This document shows positions 6,063-15,220 of a stretch of DNA of 48,128 nt, one piece after another. This DNA is from Streptosporangiaceae bacterium. Lineage in GTDB: Bacteria > Actinomycetota > Actinomycetes > Streptosporangiales > Streptosporangiaceae. A model generated the notes under the pieces. It worked only from the letters and a program-made list of their open reading frames with translations. It was not told the origin of the DNA and ran no database searches. Every line of letters begins with the position of its first letter. The stretch's first letter is position 1. The translations under genes and the position numbers were made by a program. The stretch is taken from positions 1 through 48,128 of the forward strand of contig JAFARZ010000040.1 of NCBI GenBank assembly GCA_019245115.1, written 5' to 3'.

Positions 6063-7937
6063 TTAACCGCCCGCCCCCAGCCAAGGGTATAAAGGCGTGT
6101 CACGCCATGCGACCCACCCGCCGGCCTGCGACGAGGCTGCCACATGCCAGTCGGAGGGTGCTTGCGGCCAGCTCGCTTGCGGCGAATTCCCCGCCCACGG
6201 AAGCTCCACGACGGTGACCCCGGCCGGCGGCGCCTCCCGGGGCGGGTAGAACAGCTGAAGCTCGGTCCACGACACCTGGAACGCCTGCGGTACCCAGATC
6301 TGCCACCCGATGTAGGCGCTGACCGCGATCTGGTCGCCCGGTTTCAGGCCCGTCATCAGGCTCACTTTCTGACCCGGGGTGCTCGCGCGCGACACGGTCA
6401 ACGTCATCTGGGCTGTCGCGGCCACGCTGACCGCTGCCAGGCCGACCAGCACGACGGCCCGGTAACGGGGAACGACGAGGGCGACCGCCACCCACACGGC
6501 GAGCAGGCCGAGGGCCACGACCGTCGCCATCGCGATGTTCGCGCTGTTCCAGTCCTGGGTGAGCACCGCGGGCTCGGCGAAGTTGAACGCCGCGCTGAAA
6601 CCGTTCGTCGGCACGGACGTGCCGGCGTAGGCGTCCACCACGATGCCCGCGACCATCGCCGGGAGCACGACCAGGGCCGAGCAGGCCAGTATCGGGCGGC
6701 GGCCGGCCCGCAGCAGCACCACCGCGCCGACGACGAAAAACGCCGTGATCATCCCGTCCAGGTAACGACCGGACGCCCACGCCTGCGGCTGGTCGGGCGG
6801 CAATGCGGCGGGCGCGGTGACCGCGATGGCGGCGGTGACGGCGACCGCCAGCGCGGCCATAATCCGTAGATCCTTTCCCTCCGCACCAAGGCCTCGCTGC
6901 GCTCGGCCGGCTTGGGGCCACGGCGGGGATTGCCGCCCCTCCGGGACGGCAACCGCCGCGGCACTCGCTTCCGCTCGCTCGGTCCGGGTGCCCCGGCGGA
7001 CGATCACCGCCAGCGCGGCGGCGAAGCCGACCGCGGCCAGCCCCCAGCTGTCAATGAAGAAGCGCCACATCTGCCCGGCCGCCATCTCCAGCACCAGGAC
7101 CGTTCCGTGCACGCTGTGCAGCCGCTGCAATGCCTGCCCGGAAAGGCTGCGTGCGCCGGTGCCGTACAGGACCTTCGCTATGTGCAGGTTTATGGCCCAG
7201 TCGGTGAAAGCCGCGATGCCGAGCGTCAGTATCGCGGCTACGACGGTCTCCCGCGGCACGAGCCGGCGCACGAAGGCCAGGGCGCAGAACACCACGTAGC
7301 AGGTCACGATGACCAGGCCACGGGAGTGCACAGCGTCGGCGTATCCGGCCAGCAGAGCCGAGCCGATGGCCGCCGCGAACTGCCTGCGCAGGCCGCGCTC
7401 GGTCAGCCAGGCGTGCGTGGTGAGCAGCCAGGCCAGCGTGAGGGCCGGGTAGATCGCGTCTGACATCGCGTATTCGCTGTAGAAGATGCCAGCGGGCAGT
7501 AGTGCCGTGACCATGGCCACCGCGTACGCCAGCGGACGGCCCAGGCCAAGGCGTCGGCCGGCCGCATAAGCCAGCGGCATGGTCAGGGCACTGACCAGTG
7601 CGTTTATTACCAGGACGGAGCGGTATGCGGTGAGCGCGTCATGGGTGAACCAGAACACCGGGGAGATCAGCGCCGGATAGCCGACCGGGTACAGGGTGGA
7701 GTAGGAGAGGTTCGCGCCCGGGCCCCCGGCGAGTACGCGTGCGGTGATCAGGTACGCGGTCTCGTCCGGATTGGCCAGCGGCACCGCCTGCCCGCTGCTG
7801 AGCCATACGCGCAGCGTGACCTGGGACAACCAGCCGGCCACCAGCAGCGGAATCCACAGCCGTGCGGTTTGCCGCGCCCGGACCGGAGAGACCGGCGGTG
7901 GCGCTGGCAGATCAGCCCGGATGAGCGGCGCGGTCAT
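6063..7937 (-). CDS. GT-C type membrane glycosyltransferase (ArnT/PMT-like)
   Basis: A 624-residue multi-span protein with about ten or more hydrophobic segments. The first outer loop carries the acidic motif NPDETAYLITAR, the Asp-Glu pair typical of GT-C enzymes that use polyprenyl-phosphate sugars, followed by YPVGYPALISPVFW. The C-terminal about 80 residues form an outer domain ending in VAWRDTPLYPWLG. It probably transfers a sugar to a cell-envelope acceptor; donor and acceptor cannot be told. A strong site, GGAGGG, lies seven bases before ATG 7937. Residues about 327-357 (PEGRQSPPWPQAGRAQRG and onward) are encoded by an inserted copy of dispersed element family 1, between membrane segments. 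The gene ends 14 bp before the start of the sucrase/ferredoxin-like gene, so the two may be cotranscribed. Confidence 0.78.
   Translation of the reverse strand: MTAPLIRADLPAPPPVSPVRARQTARLWIPLLVAGWLSQVTLRVWLSSGQAVPLANPDETAYLITARVLAGGPGANLSYSTLYPVGYPALISPVFWFTHDALTAYRSVLVINALVSALTMPLAYAAGRRLGLGRPLAYAVAMVTALLPAGIFYSEYAMSDAIYPALTLAWLLTTHAWLTERGLRRQFAAAIGSALLAGYADAVHSRGLVIVTCYVVFCALAFVRRLVPRETVVAAILTLGIAAFTDWAINLHIAKVLYGTGARSLSGQALQRLHSVHGTVLVLEMAAGQMWRFFIDSWGLAAVGFAAALAVIVRRGTRTERAEASAAAVAVPEGRQSPPWPQAGRAQRGLGAEGKDLRIMAALAVAVTAAIAVTAPAALPPDQPQAWASGRYLDGMITAFFVVGAVVLLRAGRRPILACSALVVLPAMVAGIVVDAYAGTSVPTNGFSAAFNFAEPAVLTQDWNSANIAMATVVALGLLAVWVAVALVVPRYRAVVLVGLAAVSVAATAQMTLTVSRASTPGQKVSLMTGLKPGDQIAVSAYIGWQIWVPQAFQVSWTELQLFYPPREAPPAGVTVVELPWAGNSPQASWPQAPSDWHVAASSQAGGWVAWRDTPLYPWLGAGG
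6866..6956 (-). repeat. Dispersed hairpin element, family 1, inside the glycosyltransferase gene
   Basis: This roughly 90-bp segment, read leftward, aligns with bases 38-125 with only scattered mismatches. The inverted repeat is intact here: on the plus strand TTGCCGCCCC (6930-6939), CTCC-like loop, and GGGACGGCAA (6943-6952), with one G-T pair. It is in frame with the glycosyltransferase and contains no stop, adding about 30 residues rich in Pro, Gly, Arg and Gln. Confidence 0.8.
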
Positions 7938-8093
7938 GCTGCGACCCTCCCCAGGCGTCGACGTGTCGGCGGAAGTCTATGGACGGCGAACAGCGTGGTG
8001 CATGAGTCTGTGAGACCGTTGGGTAAATTCTGAGCTGGCTCCCAGAACCGCGGCCCCTGGAACTGTCATGGCGGGGTGTAGCATCGGCACCTG

Positions 8094-9233
8094 ATGCCTC
8101 GTACCAGAGATACCCGCATCGTCGGCTACGAGCCGCTGCTGTCGCCCGCGGCGCTGCTGGACGAACTTCCGCTCGGCGACAAGGCCGCGGCAACGGTGGA
8201 ACGCACCCGCACCGAGGTCAGGGCCGTCCTCAACGCCGATGATGACCGGCTGCTCCTGATAGCCGGCCCGTGCTCGGTGCACGATCCGGTAGCCGCGCTC
8301 GACTACGCCGGCCGCCTGGCCAGGCTCCGCGATCAGTACGCGACGGATCTGCTGGTCGTGATGCGCGTGTACTTCGAGAAGCCGCGCACGGTGACCGGCT
8401 GGAAGGGCCTGATCAACGACCCGGGGATGGACAACGGTCACGACGTGCACCGTGGCCTGCGCACCGCACGCCGGCTGCTGCTCGACATCGTCGCCTTGGA
8501 CCTACCGGTGGGCTGTGAGTGGCTCGACCCGATCACGCCGCAGTACATCGCCGACACGGTGACGTGGGGCGCGATCGGCGCCCGCACCACGGAGAGCCAG
8601 GTGCACCGCCAGCTCGCCTCCGGACTGTCCATGCCGGTCGGGTTCAAGAACGGCACCGACGGCGACATCCAGGTCGCGGTGGACGCGTGCCGGGCGTCGG
8701 CGGCGGGCCACACGTTCTTCGGCGTCACGCCGGTAGGCGCCGCGGCCGTGGTGACGACCTCGGGCAACCCGGACACGCACGTGATCCTGCGCGGTGGCCG
8801 GTCTGGTCCCAACTACGCGGCGGCTGACGTGGCCAAGGCCCTTGATCTGATGGAGAACGCCGGGCTGCCGCGCCGCCTGATGGTCGATGCCAGCCATGGC
8901 AACAGCGGCAAGGACCATCGTCGCCAGCCGGTCGTCACCTCGGCGCTGGCCGAGCAGCTCGCGGCAGGCGAGCGGGGCCTGGCCGGCGTCATGCTGGAGA
9001 GCTTCCTGCGCGAGGGCCGCCAGGAACCGGGCCATCCCGCCACGCTCAATTACGGTCAGAGCGTCACCGACGCCTGCATGGACATCGGCACCACCGCCGC
9101 GGTGCTCCGCGACCTGGCCGCCGCTGTCGCCGCCCGTCGTAGATCAAGACCATTACGACGAACGTACTGCGGTAGCACGCCCGGGAATGTTCCGCGGATC
9201 CTGAATTTTCCGTTATCTGGCCTACTACCGTAG
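8094..9233 (+). CDS. aroG: 3-deoxy-7-phosphoheptulonate (DAHP) synthase, class I
   Basis: First enzyme of the shikimate pathway: phosphoenolpyruvate plus erythrose 4-phosphate gives DAHP. All class I hallmarks are present: LIAGPCSVHDP (metal-binding Cys), MRVYFEKPRT, GWKGLINDP, GARTTESQVHR, GFKNGTDG, DASHGNSGKDH (metal-binding His), GVMLESFLREG and SVTDACMDI (metal-binding Asp). Many actinobacteria instead use, or also have, the unrelated class II enzyme, so this may be one of two isozymes. The catalytic barrel ends near AAAVAARR; a further about 30 residues of unlikely composition (RPLRRTYCGSTPGN and onward) run to a TAG five bases before the sigma-factor start, as if the normal stop were lost. 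Divergent from the glycosyltransferase across a 156-bp gap in which no clear operator was seen. Confidence 0.93.
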   Translation: MPRTRDTRIVGYEPLLSPAALLDELPLGDKAAATVERTRTEVRAVLNADDDRLLLIAGPCSVHDPVAALDYAGRLARLRDQYATDLLVVMRVYFEKPRTVTGWKGLINDPGMDNGHDVHRGLRTARRLLLDIVALDLPVGCEWLDPITPQYIADTVTWGAIGARTTESQVHRQLASGLSMPVGFKNGTDGDIQVAVDACRASAAGHTFFGVTPVGAAAVVTTSGNPDTHVILRGGRSGPNYAAADVAKALDLMENAGLPRRLMVDASHGNSGKDHRRQPVVTSALAEQLAAGERGLAGVMLESFLREGRQEPGHPATLNYGQSVTDACMDIGTTAAVLRDLAAAVAARRRSRPLRRTYCGSTPGNVPRILNFPLSGLLP

Positions 9234-9238
9234 GCCCA

Positions 9239-10804
9239 ATGGAGGACAGTGAGGTGGTCGCCGCCATAGTGGCGGGCGACCCGGCCGGGCTCGGCGATGC
9301 GTACGACCGGTACGCCACGTCTTTGTTCGTCTACTGCCGTTCCATGCTGCGCGAGCCCGCCGATGCCGCCGACGCGGTACAGGACACGTTCCTCGTCGCG
9401 GTGTCCAAGCTGGCGGGACTACGCGACCCCGGCAAGCTCCGCCCGTGGCTGTACGCGGTCGCGCGTAACGAGTGCCTCCGGCGGTTGCGGGGCGGCAACG
9501 TGACGTTCGGACTCGACGAGGCCGCCGACGTGCCCGAGGACTCCGCCGACGCGGTCAGCGCCACAGAACAGTCCGATCTGCGGGACCTGGTCAGGGCCGC
9601 GATCGACGGGCTCAACCCTGGCGAGCGGGATGTCATCGAACTGAGCCTGGGACACGCGCTCGAAGGCGATGACCTGGCCGCCGCGTTGGGCGTGTCGCGT
9701 AATCACGCGCACGCGCTGGTGTCACGGGCGCGCAGTCAATTCGAGCGGTCGCTCGGTGCGCTCATCGTGGCGCGGACTGGACGGCAGGCCTGCTCGGCGC
9801 TCCAGATCATGCTGGACGGCTGGGACGGGCGGATGACCGTGCTGATGCGCAAGCGGATCAGCCGCCACATCGACCACTGCGGTATCTGCGGCGAGCTCAA
9901 GCGCCGTGAGCTCAGCCCGGCGATGCTGGCCGTGGGCGCACCGCTGATCGCGCTCATGCCCGGCTTCCGTGAGCAGGTGCTGCGGCATTGCGCCGCCGCG
10001 GCCGGAGGCCCAGGCCAATTCAACGCTGCCACGCGGCCCGCGGTTGCTCATCAGTTCGGTCCCTCGGGCTTTCCCAAGCCGCTCGCCCCGCATGGGGCGT
10101 CCGCCTGGCGCTGGGCCGCGCAACACTCGCACGGCGTGGCGGTCGGCGCCGTCACGTCCGTTACAGCGGCAGGGGTCATCGCGGCGGTGTTCGTCGGCGT
10201 CGCCCCGCACCGAGGCGGACCGTCCGCCGCCGGCCCCGGCGGCGGGGCAGTGCCGGGCGCGACGGCGAGTAACGTGGGCCAGGCGTCGTCGGTCGGCTCG
10301 CATCGGCCGGACGGCGGGAAAGGGCTGGCGCCTTCCGCATCCGGTGCCGTCACCGGGCCGAGTCCGCTGGCCACGCCGGTCGCCTCGGGCACTCCTGGCG
10401 GAGTAGGACCGACCGTGGCGGTGAACGTGACGGTTACGCCGGTGACGACAACCGCGCCGCCCGTCTCGTCCTCAGCGCCAGCGACCTCACCCGCCCCGTC
10501 CTCGTCATCGGCCTCAGCCGGCGGGGGACAGGGCACGCTGGCGATATCGCCCAGCGCGGTGACGCTGACGTCCGGCGGCGGCGGGGCGAGCGGGTCGTTC
10601 ACCATCACCGCCAGCGGCGGTCCGATCAGTCACTTCAACATCACCGTCCGGTCCGCGCACGAACTCAGCGTCTCTCCCTCGTCGGGGTCGCTGGCCGCCG
10701 GCGCCAGCGTGACGATAACCGTGTCCACGAGTAGCACGGGACCTATCAGTACCTGGATCGTGGTCAACCCAGGCGGCAATAAGGTGAGTATCTCGCTCGG
10801 GTAA
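9239..10804 (+). CDS. ECF-type sigma factor fused to anti-sigma-like zinc motif, membrane span and outer BACON-like domain
   Basis: Residues about 10-75 are sigma region 2 (DAYDRYATSLFVYCR, DAADAVQDTFLVAVS, LRPWLYAVARNECLRRLR) and about 117-170 are region 4 (LNPGERDVIELSLGH, DLAAALGVSRNHAHALVSRA). Next comes a ZAS-like zinc motif, H210-x3-C214-x2-C217 (RHIDHCGICGE), normally found in separate anti-sigma factors. After a linker with the dispersed peptide AAGGPGQF, a membrane span lies near residues 298-320 (GVAVGAVTSVTAAGVIAAVF), then a long Pro/Thr/Ser-rich stalk and an Ig-like domain of BACON type at the C-terminus (LAISPSAVTL, FTITASGGPISHFNI). The layout suggests a membrane-tethered sigma factor that is its own inhibitor and would need proteolytic release. 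It begins five bases after the DAHP synthase stop; its regulon is unknown. Confidence 0.85.
   Translation: MEDSEVVAAIVAGDPAGLGDAYDRYATSLFVYCRSMLREPADAADAVQDTFLVAVSKLAGLRDPGKLRPWLYAVARNECLRRLRGGNVTFGLDEAADVPEDSADAVSATEQSDLRDLVRAAIDGLNPGERDVIELSLGHALEGDDLAAALGVSRNHAHALVSRARSQFERSLGALIVARTGRQACSALQIMLDGWDGRMTVLMRKRISRHIDHCGICGELKRRELSPAMLAVGAPLIALMPGFREQVLRHCAAAAGGPGQFNAATRPAVAHQFGPSGFPKPLAPHGASAWRWAAQHSHGVAVGAVTSVTAAGVIAAVFVGVAPHRGGPSAAGPGGGAVPGATASNVGQASSVGSHRPDGGKGLAPSASGAVTGPSPLATPVASGTPGGVGPTVAVNVTVTPVTTTAPPVSSSAPATSPAPSSSSASAGGGQGTLAISPSAVTLTSGGGGASGSFTITASGGPISHFNITVRSAHELSVSPSSGSLAAGASVTITVSTSSTGPISTWIVVNPGGNKVSISLG
9994..10022 (+). repeat. Single copy of the GGPGQF coding module shared with recG
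   Basis: These 29 bases are identical to 28062-28090 in recG and are read in the same codon phase in both genes, giving AAGGPGQF. Here the module lies in the linker between the zinc motif and the membrane span of the sigma protein. In recG the same module is repeated four times with a 30-bp period. Confidence 0.95.
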
Positions 10805-10810
10805 CCGCAG

Positions 10811-12166
10811 CTAGCCGACTTGCGGCAGCCCGGCCACGGCGGTGTCAATGCGGTCCTGGGGCAGTTCGAAGTCCTCCATCTCGCCGGACAGGTAGCGCTC
10901 GTATGCGCTCATATCGAAGTGCCCATGCCCGCACAGCGCGGTGAGCAGCACCTTCTGCTCGCCGGATTCCGCGCAGCGTTTGGCCTCCTCGATGACCGCC
11001 GCGATCGCGTGCGACGGCTCCGGCGCCGGCAGGATCCCCTCGGCCCGCGCGAACGTCACCGCGGCGCCGAAGCACTCCCGCTGCTGCTTGGCCACCGCCT
11101 CGAACAAGCCGAGCTCGTACATGTGCGACAGCAGCGGCGACATGCCGTGGTACCGCAGGCCTCCGGCGTGCACCGGATCGGGGATGAAGTCGTGGCCGAG
11201 CGTGTGCATCTTCAGCAGCGGCGTGAGCCCAGCCGTGTCGCCGAAGTCGTATGCGTACCTTCCCCGGGTGAACGACGGGCAGGCCGCGGGCTCGACGGCC
11301 CGGATCACCGGGTTCGCGCGGTCGGCCAGCTTCTCCCGCAGGAAGGGCAGGAACAGCCCGGCGAAGTTCGAGCCGCCGCCGGTGCACCCCACGATCAGAT
11401 CGGGCGGCCGCTCGTCCGCCGCGGCGAACTGCTTGAGCGCCTCCTCGCCGATCACGGTCTGGTGCATGAGCACGTGGTTCAGCACGCTACCCAGCGCGTA
11501 CCTGGTGTCGGCGCCCCCGGCCGCGGCCTCGACCGCCTCGCTGATGGCGATGCCCAGGCTGCCCGGCGAGTCCGGGTAGCCGGCGAGCACCTTGGCGCCG
11601 GCGTTGGTGGCACGGGACGGGCTGGCGTGCACCACCGCGCCCCACGTCTCCATCAGCGTGCGCCGGTGCGGCTTCTGGTCGTAGGAGGCGCGGACCATCC
11701 AGACCTCGCAGCCGAGCCCGTACTGGGCGCAGGCGAAGGCGAGCGCGCTGCCCCACTGGCCGGCCCCGGTCTCGGTGGTAAGCCGCTTGGTGCCCTCGGC
11801 CGCGTTGTAGTAGGCCTGCGGTACCGCGGTGTTCGGCTTGTGTGATCCGGCCGGGGAGACGCCCTCATACTTGTAGTAGATCCGCGCCGGCGTGTTCAGC
11901 GCCTTTTCCAGGCGGTGCGCTCGATACAGCGGCGTCGGGCGCCACAGCCGGTAGACGTCGATGACGTCGTCGGGAATGGCGACGTAGCTCTCGCCGGTCA
12001 CCTCCTGCCGGATGAGCTCCATCGGGAACAGCGGCGCGAGGTCCTCCGGCCCGACCGGCGCAAGCGTGCCGGGGTGCAGCGGCGGAGGCGGCGGGGAGGG
12101 CAGGTCGGGGACCACGTTGTACCACCGCCGCGGAATCTCCGACTCGTCCAGCGTGATCTTCGTCAT
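10811..12166 (-). CDS. TrpB2-type tryptophan synthase beta-like PLP enzyme
   Basis: Fold-type II PLP enzyme of the TrpB2 group, 451 aa. The PLP-binding Lys lies in [17 protein letters not shown], the substrate loop is [15 protein letters not shown] and the phosphate-binding glycine loop is [13 protein letters not shown]. The extended N-terminus ([13 protein letters not shown]) and the [17 protein letters not shown] segment separate TrpB2 from canonical TrpB. TrpB2 enzymes make tryptophan from indole and serine; no trpA lies nearby, so it may act as a stand-alone indole salvage enzyme. ATG 12166 has GGAGAG upstream. Its stop is seven bases from that of the convergent sigma gene. The upstream DAHP synthase belongs to the same aromatic pathway, though on the other strand. 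Confidence 0.9.
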   Translation of the reverse strand: MTKITLDESEIPRRWYNVVPDLPSPPPPPLHPGTLAPVGPEDLAPLFPMELIRQEVTGESYVAIPDDVIDVYRLWRPTPLYRAHRLEKALNTPARIYYKYEGVSPAGSHKPNTAVPQAYYNAAEGTKRLTTETGAGQWGSALAFACAQYGLGCEVWMVRASYDQKPHRRTLMETWGAVVHASPSRATNAGAKVLAGYPDSPGSLGIAISEAVEAAAGGADTRYALGSVLNHVLMHQTVIGEEALKQFAAADERPPDLIVGCTGGGSNFAGLFLPFLREKLADRANPVIRAVEPAACPSFTRGRYAYDFGDTAGLTPLLKMHTLGHDFIPDPVHAGGLRYHGMSPLLSHMYELGLFEAVAKQQRECFGAAVTFARAEGILPAPEPSHAIAAVIEEAKRCAESGEQKVLLTALCGHGHFDMSAYERYLSGEMEDFELPQDRIDTAVAGLPQVG

Positions 12167-12265
12167 AGATCTCTCCGCTCGCCCATAAGCGGTACCTTAC
12201 GCCCCGGACCAGCACCTTCAACACCGGCGGGGAAGAGCGGATCCCAGCGGGCTGAGCTACAGCCG

Positions 12266-13681
12266 TTAGGAGCCAACCAGGGTTTTGACAGCGGCGGCGA
12301 GATCAGCCATTGCCCTTTTCGCATCGGCGAAGTACATGCTCGTCTTCGGGTCGATGTACAGCTCGTTGTCGATTCCGGCGTAGCCGTGGCCCATCGAGCG
12401 CTTGACCACGATGATCGACTTGGCCTGATCCACGTCCAGGATCGGCATGCCGGACATGGCGTTGCCGGGACGGCGGGCGATCGGGTTGGTCACGTCGTTC
12501 GCGCCGATCACCAGCGCCACGTCGGTGCGGGCGAACTCCGGATTGATCTCGTCCATCTCCCTGAGCTGCGGGTACGGCACGTTCGCCTCGGCCAGCAGCA
12601 CGTTCATGTGGCCCGGCATCCGGCCCGCCACCGGGTGGATCGCGTAGCTGACCTCGACGCCGCGGTCCTCGAGGATCTTGGCCAGCTCGGCCACGCCGTG
12701 CTGGGCCTGGGCGGCGGCCAGGCCGTAACCCGGCACGACGATCACCTTGGACGCGTAGGCGAGCTGGATCGCGGCGTCGTCGGCCGCGATGGAGCGGACC
12801 TGGACATCCGGGCCGGCGGTGACCGCGACCGCGCTGTCCCCGGTGCCGAACCCGCCCACGATGATGTTGGCCAGAGACCTGTTCATCGCGTCGGCCATCA
12901 GCTTGGTCAGGATGCTACCGGAGGCGCCGACCAGCGCGCCGGCCACGATCAGCGCCCAGTTCTGGATGACGAAGCCGGCCATGGCCACCGCGGTGCCGGT
13001 GAACGCGTTCAGCAGGGAGATCACCACCGGCATGTCCGCACCGCCGATCGGCAGCACCATCATCACCCCGAACGCCAGCGACGCGAGCACCACGATGAGC
13101 AGGGCCGGCAGGCTGGCCGTGCTGAACATGAACGCCGCCGTGCCGACCGCCACGACGGCGAGCGCCGTGTTGAGGAGGCGGCCGCCCTTGAAGGTGATCG
13201 GCTGTCCCGGGATGAATCCCTGTAGCTTGCCGGCCGCGATGATCGAGCCGGAGAACGTCACCGAGCCGATGAGCACGTCCAGCACCGTGAACACCGTCGT
13301 GGTGCCGAGCACGCCGGTCGCGCGGGATTCGGCGTCGTAGTAGCCGAAGATCGCCACCAGCGCGGCGGCGCCGCCGCCGACCGAGTTGAACGCCGAGACC
13401 AGCTGCGGCATGGCGGTCATCTTCACTGACTGCGCGGCCCACAGGCCGATCGCGGAGCCGATCAGCGTGCCGATGATCAGTACGATCCAGCCCGTCGTGG
13501 TGACCGTGCCGTCATGGATCAGCAGGACGAACGTGGCGATGCCGGCTATCACCATGCCGGTCATGGCCACCTGGTTGCCGCGACGGGCGGTGGCGGGGCT
13601 GTTCATCAGGTGCAGGCCGACCACGAACAACGCCGCTGTCAGCACGTAGACGAGCTGGATATACCCGGTGAATCCGGTCAT
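12266..13681 (-). CDS. pntB: NAD(P) transhydrogenase subunit beta
   Basis: Membrane and NADP(H)-binding (domain III) subunit of the proton-translocating transhydrogenase, which uses the proton gradient to make NADPH from NADH. 471 aa. About nine membrane spans fill residues 1-270; the soluble C-terminal domain has the NADP-binding segment VPGYGLAAAQAQHGVAEL, then VSYAIHPVAGRMPGHMNVLL and the conserved VIGANDVTNPIAR. It is the last gene of pntAA-pntAB-pntB; its ATG overlaps the pntAB stop by 4 nt (ATGA), so translation is coupled. The split of subunit alpha into two proteins is usual in actinobacteria. Confidence 0.95.
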   Translation of the reverse strand: MTGFTGYIQLVYVLTAALFVVGLHLMNSPATARRGNQVAMTGMVIAGIATFVLLIHDGTVTTTGWIVLIIGTLIGSAIGLWAAQSVKMTAMPQLVSAFNSVGGGAAALVAIFGYYDAESRATGVLGTTTVFTVLDVLIGSVTFSGSIIAAGKLQGFIPGQPITFKGGRLLNTALAVVAVGTAAFMFSTASLPALLIVVLASLAFGVMMVLPIGGADMPVVISLLNAFTGTAVAMAGFVIQNWALIVAGALVGASGSILTKLMADAMNRSLANIIVGGFGTGDSAVAVTAGPDVQVRSIAADDAAIQLAYASKVIVVPGYGLAAAQAQHGVAELAKILEDRGVEVSYAIHPVAGRMPGHMNVLLAEANVPYPQLREMDEINPEFARTDVALVIGANDVTNPIARRPGNAMSGMPILDVDQAKSIIVVKRSMGHGYAGIDNELYIDPKTSMYFADAKRAMADLAAAVKTLVGS

Positions 13682-14067
13682 GAGTGTGCCCTCATCTTGT
13701 CCGCGAGCCCCCTGAGGCCCTTGTGACCGTTGACCGCTTCCAGCTCGGGCTGTCCTGACCCGGGTTGCCCCAGGTCAGGCTGCACCGCTTTCCTGCGGAA
13801 CATCTTCAGCATGCGCCCGGTCACCACATAGCCGCCCACCACGTTCGCGCTGGCGAAGACCGCGGCCACGAACGCGAGGATGTAGCCGACCGCGTTATGT
13901 GCCGTGAGACCGATCAGCAGGGCGCCGACCAGCACGATGCCGTGGATGGCGTTGGTCGCCGACATCAGCGGGGTGTGCAGTGTGGCGGGCACCTTCCCGA
14001 TGACCTCGATGCCGACCAGCAGCGCGAGAATGAAGATCGTCAGGTCAGTCAGCAGTGCCGTCGACAC
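13678..14067 (-). CDS. pntAB: NAD(P) transhydrogenase alpha, membrane part
   Basis: Small membrane subunit (129 aa) of the transhydrogenase, corresponding to the C-terminal spans of the single-chain alpha subunit. Three or four hydrophobic segments: LLTDLTIFILALLVGIEVIG, TPLMSATNAIHGIVLVGALL and GYILAFVAAVFASANVVGGY. The motif HTPLMSATNAIHGI is strongly conserved. It starts at GTG 14067, inside the 3' end of pntAA (23-nt overlap), with GGAGG upstream, and ends by overlapping pntB. The C-terminal about 35 residues are a charged, Gly/Gln-rich tail not needed for the fold. Confidence 0.93.
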   Translation of the reverse strand: MSTALLTDLTIFILALLVGIEVIGKVPATLHTPLMSATNAIHGIVLVGALLIGLTAHNAVGYILAFVAAVFASANVVGGYVVTGRMLKMFRRKAVQPDLGQPGSGQPELEAVNGHKGLRGLADKMRAHS

Positions 14068-15220
14068 CGGTGCCTCCTTGGGTTGGCTGCGGCAGCAAGG
14101 CGGCCACGGCTTCCTGCACCACCTTGCCGTCGTGGGTGATCACGACACCCGCCTGGATCTCGTCGCTGGTGTCGATGACGAGCGCCCCGTCGTTCGTCAT
14201 ATGGAGGAGCAGGGCGGAGATGTTGCGGGAGTAGGCGCTGGACGCCGCTGTGGGCACGGTGGCGGCCAGATTGGCGGCGCCGACGATGGTCACTCCGTTG
14301 CCGGTGATGATGGTCTCGCCGGGTTTGGAACCGGCCACGTTGCCGCCCAGCGCGCTGGCACCCATGTCCACGATGACGGATCCGGCCGACATCGCCTTGA
14401 TCGCGTCCTCGGTGACCAGCAGCGGCGGCCTTCGTCCTGGCACCTGGGCGGTCGTGATGACGACGTCGTGCCTGGCGATGTGCGCGGTCAGCTCGTCCTG
14501 CTGGGCCTGGCGTTCCTCGGCGGTGAGCTCACGGGCATAGCCGCCCTCGCCGGCCGCGTCTTTTACCGAGGTCAGCACGATGAACGTGGCGCCGAGCGAC
14601 TCCACCTCCTGTTTGGAGGCCGGCCGGACGTCGTAGCCGCTGACGATCGCTCCGAGCCTGCGCGCCGTGCCGATGGCCTGAAGGCCGGCCACCCCCGCGC
14701 CCAGCACCAGCAACCGGGCCGGCCGGGCGGTCCCCGCCGCGGTGATCAGCATCGGGAAAAACCGGCCGAACGCCTCCGCCGCCACGATCGCCGCCTTGTA
14801 GCCGGCCACGTTGGCCTGGGAGCTCAGCGCGTCCATCGGCTGCGCGCGGGACAGCGTGCGGGGCAGGCCGTCCAGGCTGATCGCGGTCACCTGTTTGCGG
14901 GCCAGTCCGGCCGCTCCGTCCGGATCGGTCAGCGGCGCGAGCATGCCGATGATCGCCTGGCCCGATTTGAGCTTGGCCACGGTGGTCTTGTCCGGCTTGG
15001 CCACGGTGAGGATCACGTCGGCCGTGCGGTACAGCTCGGCCTGGTCGACGATGGTCGCGCCAGCTTCGGCGTAGCTCGCGTCGGGCAGCCAGGCGCCGTC
15101 GCCTGCCCCCCGTTCCACCAGGACGTCGATCCCGGCGGCTTTCAGCCGAGCGACGCCATCCGGCACCAGCGCGACACGCCGCTCACCTGGAGTGGTTTCC
15201 TTGACGACGGCTGCCTTCAT
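14045..15220 (-). CDS. pntAA: NAD(P) transhydrogenase alpha, NAD-binding part
   Basis: Soluble NAD(H)-binding domain I of the transhydrogenase, 391 aa, related to alanine dehydrogenase. N-terminal signature KETTPGERRVALVPDGVARL; the Rossmann motif LLVLGAGVAGLQAIGTARRL; then YDVRPASKQEVESLGA and VVITTAQVPGRRPP. It is first in the pntAA-pntAB-pntB operon, with AAAGG upstream of ATG 15220. The promoter should lie in the 360-bp gap to the right. The function in NADPH supply and redox balance follows from the family. Confidence 0.95.
   Translation of the reverse strand: MKAAVVKETTPGERRVALVPDGVARLKAAGIDVLVERGAGDGAWLPDASYAEAGATIVDQAELYRTADVILTVAKPDKTTVAKLKSGQAIIGMLAPLTDPDGAAGLARKQVTAISLDGLPRTLSRAQPMDALSSQANVAGYKAAIVAAEAFGRFFPMLITAAGTARPARLLVLGAGVAGLQAIGTARRLGAIVSGYDVRPASKQEVESLGATFIVLTSVKDAAGEGGYARELTAEERQAQQDELTAHIARHDVVITTAQVPGRRPPLLVTEDAIKAMSAGSVIVDMGASALGGNVAGSKPGETIITGNGVTIVGAANLAATVPTAASSAYSRNISALLLHMTNDGALVIDTSDEIQAGVVITHDGKVVQEAVAALLPQPTQGGTGVDGTAD

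Noticed and set aside
7938..8093. An operator or riboswitch in the glycosyltransferase-aroG gap
   Set aside because: No convincing inverted repeat, T-box or leader-peptide pattern was found.
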